The notes below the pieces were generated by a model. That model worked only from the letters and a program-made list of their open reading frames with translations. It made no database searches and was not told where the DNA came from. Below are positions 6,686-10,022 of a stretch of 10,022 nt of DNA, piece after piece. The stretch covers positions 1 through 10,022 of the forward strand of contig JAFGRF010000019.1 in assembly GCA_016935295.1 (NCBI GenBank), written 5' to 3'. A program made the translations under genes and the position numbers. This DNA comes from Caldifarciminota bacterium (GTDB taxonomy: Bacteria; Hydrothermota; Tepidihabitantia; Tepidihabitantales; Tepidihabitantaceae). The first letter of the stretch is position 1; each line of letters begins with the position of its first letter.

Positions 6686-7606
6686 ATGCGCATCATTTCC
6701 TTCAATGAGCTAAGAAACCCGTGCGACTTCTTCGAGTTGATGGAAGCGAGCTTCGGCGAAATCGCCGTGCCCGAGCATCCAGGCCTGCTTCAGCGCTATG
6801 ACGAACGCCGTAAGCACGAGTTCGGCTTCGGCGTCTATCGTGGCAAGACACTCGCGTCCTTCATTGGAGTTGCGGAACTGAATGTGCGCGCTCGCTCAGG
6901 CGAAGTCGAGCCTGCCCTCGGCATTCACCACGTCGCAACTCACCCGGCATATGCCCGCCAGGGCCTCTCCCGCAGCCTGTTCGACTTCGTCCACGACCGA
7001 TACCGGAGACAAGGCCGCAGGTTCTCTTTCCTCTACACAACGCGCACACTCGTCGCGCGCGCTCTGTACCGCGAAATCGGGTATCAGGAAGTGCCGTTGT
7101 CCGGCCCGCGCGCGCCCCGCGCCCTGCTCATCCTGCCCGAGACGCGCAGGCGCCCCAGGCGCAATCGTACCCGCATTGCCGATTTGGCAGTCGCCGAGAA
7201 GCTCTTCGCCGAGGCCACGGCAGGCGAGTGCGGCTTTGTAGTCAGGCCGCGCGGCTGGGTCCTCGCCCGTCTCAGGCAATGGAAGATGAAGACCGACTAC
7301 GTCTTCATCGACCGCGACGGCTACGCCTTCACCAATCCGGACCGGTTCGGCCGGTACATCGAAGAGTTCATCTGCCGCAACCGGGCTGCGTACCTGCGCC
7401 TGCTCGACCGCATCGTCGCTGCTACCCGCGGCGGCCTCGTCGACTACTATGTCCGCGACCCGATTCTCAGGGCAATCTACAAAGAGCGCGGCGCCCGGTT
7501 CCGCCGCGAGACCTACTCCTCGCTGATGGTCAAACCCCTGACCAGCGCCTCATTCCGGTCTGTCTTCGGCCCCCGCTTCTTCCAGTCTCCTGTAGACCAA
7601 TTCTAG
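6686..7606 (+). CDS. Two-domain GNAT-family N-acetyltransferase
   Basis: A 306-aa protein. The N-terminal half is a GNAT acetyltransferase. Its beta4/motif-A region IHHVATHPAYARQGLSRSLF (residues 80-99) carries the acetyl-CoA pyrophosphate loop around RQGLSR (91-96). ALYREIGYQ (126-134) is the usual motif-B tail. The second half (~160-306) has no clear catalytic motif but contains the strand pair DYVFIDRDGYAFTNP (204-218), as in proteins that follow the GNAT core with a further GNAT-like or substrate-binding domain, such as Eis. It would transfer an acetyl group from acetyl-CoA to an amine; the substrate is unknown. It is longer than single-domain GNATs. A relic of a paralogue lies upstream beyond the MNT-HEPN pair. 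Its TAG stop overlaps a stop on the other strand through a shared CTAG. Confidence 0.88.
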   Translation: MRIISFNELRNPCDFFELMEASFGEIAVPEHPGLLQRYDERRKHEFGFGVYRGKTLASFIGVAELNVRARSGEVEPALGIHHVATHPAYARQGLSRSLFDFVHDRYRRQGRRFSFLYTTRTLVARALYREIGYQEVPLSGPRAPRALLILPETRRRPRRNRTRIADLAVAEKLFAEATAGECGFVVRPRGWVLARLRQWKMKTDYVFIDRDGYAFTNPDRFGRYIEEFICRNRAAYLRLLDRIVAATRGGLVDYYVRDPILRAIYKERGARFRRETYSSLMVKPLTSASFRSVFGPRFFQSPVDQF

Positions 7607-7941
7607 CCGCGCCTCTCACCCTCGAAGTCGCCATCAGAATCCTCGCCCGAGTCGCCCTGCACGTCCTTCTGCGAATCGCCGTCGCGGTCATATTCGCAGT
7701 CGCCATGCAGACCGCGATGCAGACGACGGTCAGAACCGCGATTCCAGTCTCCGTCCAAGTCGCCCCTGAAATCGCTGTCGCGGTCGCCCTCCAAACCAGC
7801 GTCAGAACCCTGGTTCAAGTAGCCTTGAGAGCGACCTCCCGAACCACCCTGGGAACCGTCCCGGGAACGGTTCCCAGGGCGATTCCGCAAATCACCACTT
7901 GTACGACCTTGCCAGCGTCTAAAGTTTTCCCTTTCGGCCAC
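7603..7941 (-). CDS. Tetrapeptide-repeat hydrophilic protein (hypothetical, uncertain)
   Basis: Not a recognised family. A 112-aa frame from GTG 7941 to TAG 7605-7603 consists almost wholly of about 25 four-residue units, roughly G-[D/G/R]-[S/L/x]-[D/E/Q/N], for example GDLD, GDWN, GDCE, GDSQ, GDFE. It is rich in Gly, Asp, Arg and Ser, with no hydrophobic core, signal peptide or membrane segment. Support for this strand: the most variable positions of the 12-bp DNA unit (1 and 4) fall at wobble sites, and positions 7 and 10 are mostly purines on the plus strand, giving pyrimidine wobbles. Against it: a TAA directly precedes the GTG, and no promoter or Shine-Dalgarno is seen. The plus strand is also open in the same phase, so the array could be non-coding. 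Its stop overlaps the GNAT stop. Confidence 0.35.
   Translation of the reverse strand: MAERENFRRWQGRTSGDLRNRPGNRSRDGSQGGSGGRSQGYLNQGSDAGLEGDRDSDFRGDLDGDWNRGSDRRLHRGLHGDCEYDRDGDSQKDVQGDSGEDSDGDFEGERRG
7621..7920. repeat. Degenerate 12-bp tandem repeat, about 25 units
   Basis: Cut in 12s from 7621, the sequence lines up without indels as units such as ctcgaagtcgcc, gtccaagtcgcc, gtcgcggtcgcc, gtcagaaccgcg and ctgggaaccgtc, with a rough consensus of gtccgaRYCGCC. Position 2 is mostly T, position 6 mostly A or G, position 7 always a purine, position 8 always a pyrimidine, and position 11 mostly C or T. Units differ considerably, so the array is old or under coding constraint, not a fresh slippage product. 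The constant phase over 300 bp (4 codons per unit) favours protein coding on one strand. Confidence 0.85.
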
Positions 7942-7972
7942 TTAGACGACCAGAACGCCGGCTAACCGCACC

Positions 7973-7997
7973 GATCAGCGCGAATTCCGCGCTGGTC
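7973..7997. repeat. Hairpin-forming inverted repeat
   Basis: CAGCGCG (7976-7982), AATTC, CGCGCTG (7988-7994) form a perfect 7-bp stem, extended by GAT/GTC with one mismatch that could wobble-pair. No T-run follows on either strand, so an intrinsic terminator is unlikely. It lies between the repeat array and the orphan tail fragment. Confidence 0.5.
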
Positions 7998-8065
7998 TGG
8001 TTCCTGCCCCAGTAGGTGCTGATTCTGAGTGACCGAAAGCGACAACCGATGCTGCCGATTCCGGC

Positions 8066-8233
8066 CTATCGTGTGATGATGACTTTTCGGATGGCTTGTG
8101 CTTGAGCTTGCGCTTGGGCCGACCTGATGAAGTAGACCCCGGGCGCCAGCGCCCGCACATCATTCGCGCCGGGGTACGGCTTCTTGAAGCGTCCAGCGGG
8201 AAGCTTGGCACTCAGCGGCCGACGTCGGTCTCC
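8066..8233 (-). pseudogene. Orphan C-terminal sorting/secretion-type tail fragment
   Basis: A 55-codon open stretch ends with NDVRALAPGVYFIRS, an alanine-glutamine run, then RKVIITR and a TAG stop. A [L/P]-x-GVYF-[I/V]-R strand followed by RK-[V/L]-hydrophobic-xR at the extreme C-terminus matches the FlgD-like/T9SS type A tail found on large secreted proteins. Here an in-frame TGA (8236-8234) lies just upstream, no start codon is evident, and no body of a secreted protein is recognised in any frame up to 8457. It therefore looks like the leftover 3' end of a deleted or decayed gene. The AQ run comes from four GCN-CAA hexamers (8096-8119). The tail call rests on motif memory and is moderately sure. 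Confidence 0.5.
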
Positions 8234-8457
8234 TCACATCATCCTCGGGATCCTGAGCGGGCCGCGGTACTGGCAGCAGGCGAGCTCGGCCTTGGCAGCA
8301 ATGTGTCCAGCCGCCGCCTGCCGGCACGACTCCAGAGTGTGGCATAAAGTGAGTCAGGTATACAGGACGGCGCACTTCTGGGCTGGACCTTTGGCTGCGA
8401 AGCGTTCCCGGCCAACTCAGGCCGTGCCTCCAGATGTCGAGCAACCGCACTCCCCGC
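8234..8457. other. Non-coding stretch, nothing recognised
   Basis: No gene, RNA or repeat is recognised here. A long minus-strand frame runs through it from inside the Hdr-like gene, but its protein is arginine-rich with no domain signs. Confidence 0.5.
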
Positions 8458-8485
8458 TTGACAGACGCCGCTATTGGGGAAGAAT
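8458..8485 (+). promoter_or_regulatory. Promoter of the HdrC-HdrB-like gene
   Basis: A perfect TTGACA (8458-8463), a 16-bp spacer and AAGAAT (8480-8485, four of six matching the -10 consensus). ATG 8493 follows after 7 bases, the same distance as for the GNAT and ABC genes. GGGGAAG at 8476-8482 could be a distant ribosome binding site if transcription starts earlier. Confidence 0.45.
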
Positions 8486-8492
8486 GAAGTGA

Positions 8493-9674
8493 ATGAGCGA
8501 CGTCTTCTCCCCCGACCTGGAAATCCGCGACCTCATCTTCGAGTACGGAGGCGAAGAAGCGAAGAAGTGCTACCAGTGCGGGATGTGCACGTCGCTCTGT
8601 CCCTGGTACCAGATCGAGGGCATCTACTACCCGGTCAACCGTTTCCCGACTGCGGTTCGGCTCGGCGCCATCCTCAACACCGAGGACAAGGACGAAATAG
8701 CCCGCCAGATGACTGAAGTATTCCGCTGCGTCGGGTGCGAGGCCTGCCTGAGTTCGTGCCCGCGCGGGCTCAGCACACCGTTCCTGCTCCGCGCGGTCCG
8801 GCGTATCCTCGTGGAAAACCAGTCGATCCCTGCCCCGCTCATGAGCACCATCGCCAAGTTCATCAACACAGGCAATCCGCTCGCCGGCGACCCGGAGAAG
8901 CGCCACGCCTGGGCCGGCGAAGGAGGCCTGCCCGCGTTCGAGCCCGGCATGGAACTCGCATGGTTCACCTGCTGCACCGCGGACTACGGCCCGCGCTGCA
9001 TGTCGGCCAGCAAGGCCACTCTGAAGCTACTACGCAAGGCCGAAGTGAAGTTCGGCGCGCTGGGAACTCAACAGCAGTGCTGTGGCAAGGCGATAAGGCG
9101 TGCCGGTGCGGAGGAGACGTTCAGTCGGCTCGCCAAGCAGAACGCTGAGCTGCTTGGCAAGGTAGGTGACGCGCGGGTCGTCGTCACCTCGCCCCACTGC
9201 CTCGTCGGCTTGCGACGAGACTACCCGGAACTGGGAATCGAAGTCAAAGCGGTCCACATCACCCAGCTCCTCGACGAGCTCATCACCGAAGGCAGACTCA
9301 AACCGGCCAGGGAACTGAACCTCAAGGTCACCTACCACGACCCTTGCACATTGGGCCGTCAGTCCGGAGTCTACGAAGAGCCTCGCCGGGTGCTCAGGAG
9401 TATTCCCGGCCTAGAGCTGGTCGAGATGGAGAATTTCAACCGCGACCAGAGCGTCTGCTGCGGCGGTGGCGGTGGCGGCATCTGGCTTGATTGGCCCAAA
9501 GGGGAACGGCTCTCAGACCTGCGTGTAAGACAGGCGGCTAAAACCGGCGCAAAGGTCCTTGCGGTTGCCTGCCCCTACTGCATGCAGATGTTCGAGGACT
9601 CAGTCAAAACCACGGGTGTCGGTCTCGAGGTCAAGGACGTCGTCGAGCTCATCGCCGAGTCACTAGAAGACTAG
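8493..9674 (+). CDS. HdrC-HdrB-type fusion: ferredoxin domain plus two CCG domains
   Basis: A 393-aa iron-sulfur protein related to heterodisulfide reductase HdrCB/HdrD and GlpC-like subunits. Two [4Fe-4S] motifs occur near the N-terminus: C26-C29-C32-C36 (CYQCGMCTSLCP) and C79-C82-C85-C89 (CVGCEACLSSCP). Two CCG domains follow. The second is complete: C285-X36-C322C323-X36-C360-X2-C363, fitting the HdrB consensus CX31-39CCX35-36CX2C for a non-cubane [4Fe-4S] centre. The first has C161, C196C197G and C236 but no second Cys after C236, so its cluster may differ or be absent. It probably passes electrons between a flavoprotein or hydrogenase and a disulfide or quinone-type acceptor. There is no membrane segment. 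The start ATG gives a normal N-terminus. It is convergent with a hydrogenase-gamma-like gene, a likely functional neighbour. Confidence 0.9.
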   Translation: MSDVFSPDLEIRDLIFEYGGEEAKKCYQCGMCTSLCPWYQIEGIYYPVNRFPTAVRLGAILNTEDKDEIARQMTEVFRCVGCEACLSSCPRGLSTPFLLRAVRRILVENQSIPAPLMSTIAKFINTGNPLAGDPEKRHAWAGEGGLPAFEPGMELAWFTCCTADYGPRCMSASKATLKLLRKAEVKFGALGTQQQCCGKAIRRAGAEETFSRLAKQNAELLGKVGDARVVVTSPHCLVGLRRDYPELGIEVKAVHITQLLDELITEGRLKPARELNLKVTYHDPCTLGRQSGVYEEPRRVLRSIPGLELVEMENFNRDQSVCCGGGGGGIWLDWPKGERLSDLRVRQAAKTGAKVLAVACPYCMQMFEDSVKTTGVGLEVKDVVELIAESLED

Positions 9675-9732
9675 CCGTAGGTGATTGCCCGGCGTTTCCC
9701 GGGCACACGAGTGAACCCGGTGGAAGGCTAGT
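9670..9732. terminator. Putative bidirectional terminator between convergent genes
   Basis: A 7-bp stem, TGCCCGG (9686-9692), loop CGTTTC, CCGGGCA (9699-9705), sits in the 53-bp gap between the two stops. A wider inverted pair, ACTAGCC (9670-9676) and GGCTAGT (9726-9732), contains both stop codons. No T-run follows, so Rho-independent termination is not assured. Confidence 0.45.
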
Positions 9733-10022
9733 ACTCGGCCGGCAGCTTCTTGAGGTCGGCGTAGGAGAACACCGGCCCGTCTTTGCAGACGTACTTGGGG
9801 CCGACGTTGCAGTGGCCGCACTTACCGATACCGCACTTCATGCGGTTCTCAAGCGAAAGGAAGACGTTCTCGGGCTTGAACCCAAGTTCTTCCAGGACAG
9901 GATGGGTGAACCGGATCATGACAGGCGGGCCGCAAACCAGGGCGACGGCGTTGGCAGCGGAAGGCGCGACCTGCTTGAGCACGTTGGGCACGAGTCCCTC
10001 GGTCGCCGGCCACGGCGCGCCG
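9728..10022 (-). CDS. FAD/NAD-binding [2Fe-2S] electron-transfer subunit, C-terminal part (hydrogenase/sulfhydrogenase gamma-like)
   Basis: The C-terminal 97 codons are visible; the frame is open to the window edge, so the N-terminal FAD domain lies outside. VALVCGPPVMIRFT is the nucleotide-binding CGPP motif of the ferredoxin-reductase fold. RMKCGIGKCGHCNVGPKYVC supplies four Cys in the spacing C-X4-C-X2-C-X8-C, typical of the [2Fe-2S] cluster in dihydroorotate dehydrogenase electron-transfer subunits, sulfhydrogenase gamma and AsrB. The ending DGPVFSYADLKKLPAEY is characteristic of the hydrogenase/sulfhydrogenase gamma group. It probably shuttles electrons between NAD(P)H and an iron-sulfur partner. 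An internal GTG at 9991 is not the start because family sequence continues upstream of it. It is convergent with the Hdr-like gene. Confidence 0.9.
   Translation of the reverse strand, partial: GAPWPATEGLVPNVLKQVAPSAANAVALVCGPPVMIRFTHPVLEELGFKPENVFLSLENRMKCGIGKCGHCNVGPKYVCKDGPVFSYADLKKLPAEY

Noticed and set aside
7621..7920. Repeat array as a CRISPR
   Set aside because: Units are 12 bp, directly abutting and degenerate, with no spacers.
7228..7965. 245-codon plus-strand frame over the GNAT 3' end and the repeat array
   Set aside because: Its first half is an out-of-frame shadow of the GNAT gene; its second half is open only because the 12-bp unit keeps phase.
8160..8906. 248-codon minus-strand frame
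   Set aside because: It overlaps the start of the clear iron-sulfur gene on the other strand and has arginine-rich, domainless sequence.

Overview
The window is bacterial, visibly GC-rich and gene-dense. Reading frames are long and clean, spacing is operon-like, and GTG and TTG starts are common. A CCG-domain heterodisulfide-reductase-like protein lies next to a hydrogenase/sulfhydrogenase gamma-type flavoprotein, which suggests an anaerobic or facultatively anaerobic energy metabolism. A short orphan tail resembles the C-terminal secretion/sorting modules found in Bacteroidota and several uncultured candidate phyla (WOR-3/Stahlbacteria-like lineages come to mind). This placement is an inference; no rRNA or other marker gene is present.

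Positions 1-5560 hold a co-oriented minus-strand block. In transcription order it has an EIIA-domain/ion-permease fusion (3543-5489), a small UspA-like protein (3114-3527), a second EIIA/permease fusion (1095-3089), a YacP-like NYN-domain protein (585-1091), and the start of an ABC exporter ATPase (1-503, cut by the window edge). The first four are separated by 3-24 bp and look like one operon, read from a clear promoter at 5530-5557. The ABC gene has its own TATAAT box, overlapped by a 21-bp palindrome. The two permeases are paralogues flanking the USP. Together they suggest phosphorylation- or stress-controlled ion homeostasis, but the transported ion cannot be read from the sequence.

Positions 5578-7606 are accessory DNA. 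A minus-strand MNT nucleotidyltransferase/HEPN pair (6110-6448 and 5718-6113, 4-nt overlap) is a typical two-gene toxin-antitoxin arrangement. It is bracketed by a relic of the first ~35 codons of a GNAT acetyltransferase (5614-5722) and an intact 306-aa paralogue (6686-7606). Relic and intact gene share promoter layout as well as protein sequence, so the module lies at the breakpoint of a duplicated gene.

Positions 7603-7965 contain a degenerate 12-bp tandem array (about 25 units, no slippage of phase). On the minus strand it reads as a hydrophilic tetrapeptide-repeat protein whose stop codon overlaps the GNAT stop. Positions 7966-8457 are mostly non-coding, with a hairpin and an orphan sorting-tail fragment.

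Positions 8458-10022 carry a plus-strand HdrC-HdrB-type fusion (8493-9674) and, convergent to it, the C-terminal part of a [2Fe-2S] flavoprotein subunit (9728 to the window edge), separated by a hairpin. Several promoters share a pattern: a TTGACA-like -35, a 16-18 bp spacer, a -10 hexamer, then only about 7 bases to the start codon. This implies leaderless or nearly leaderless transcripts for first genes.
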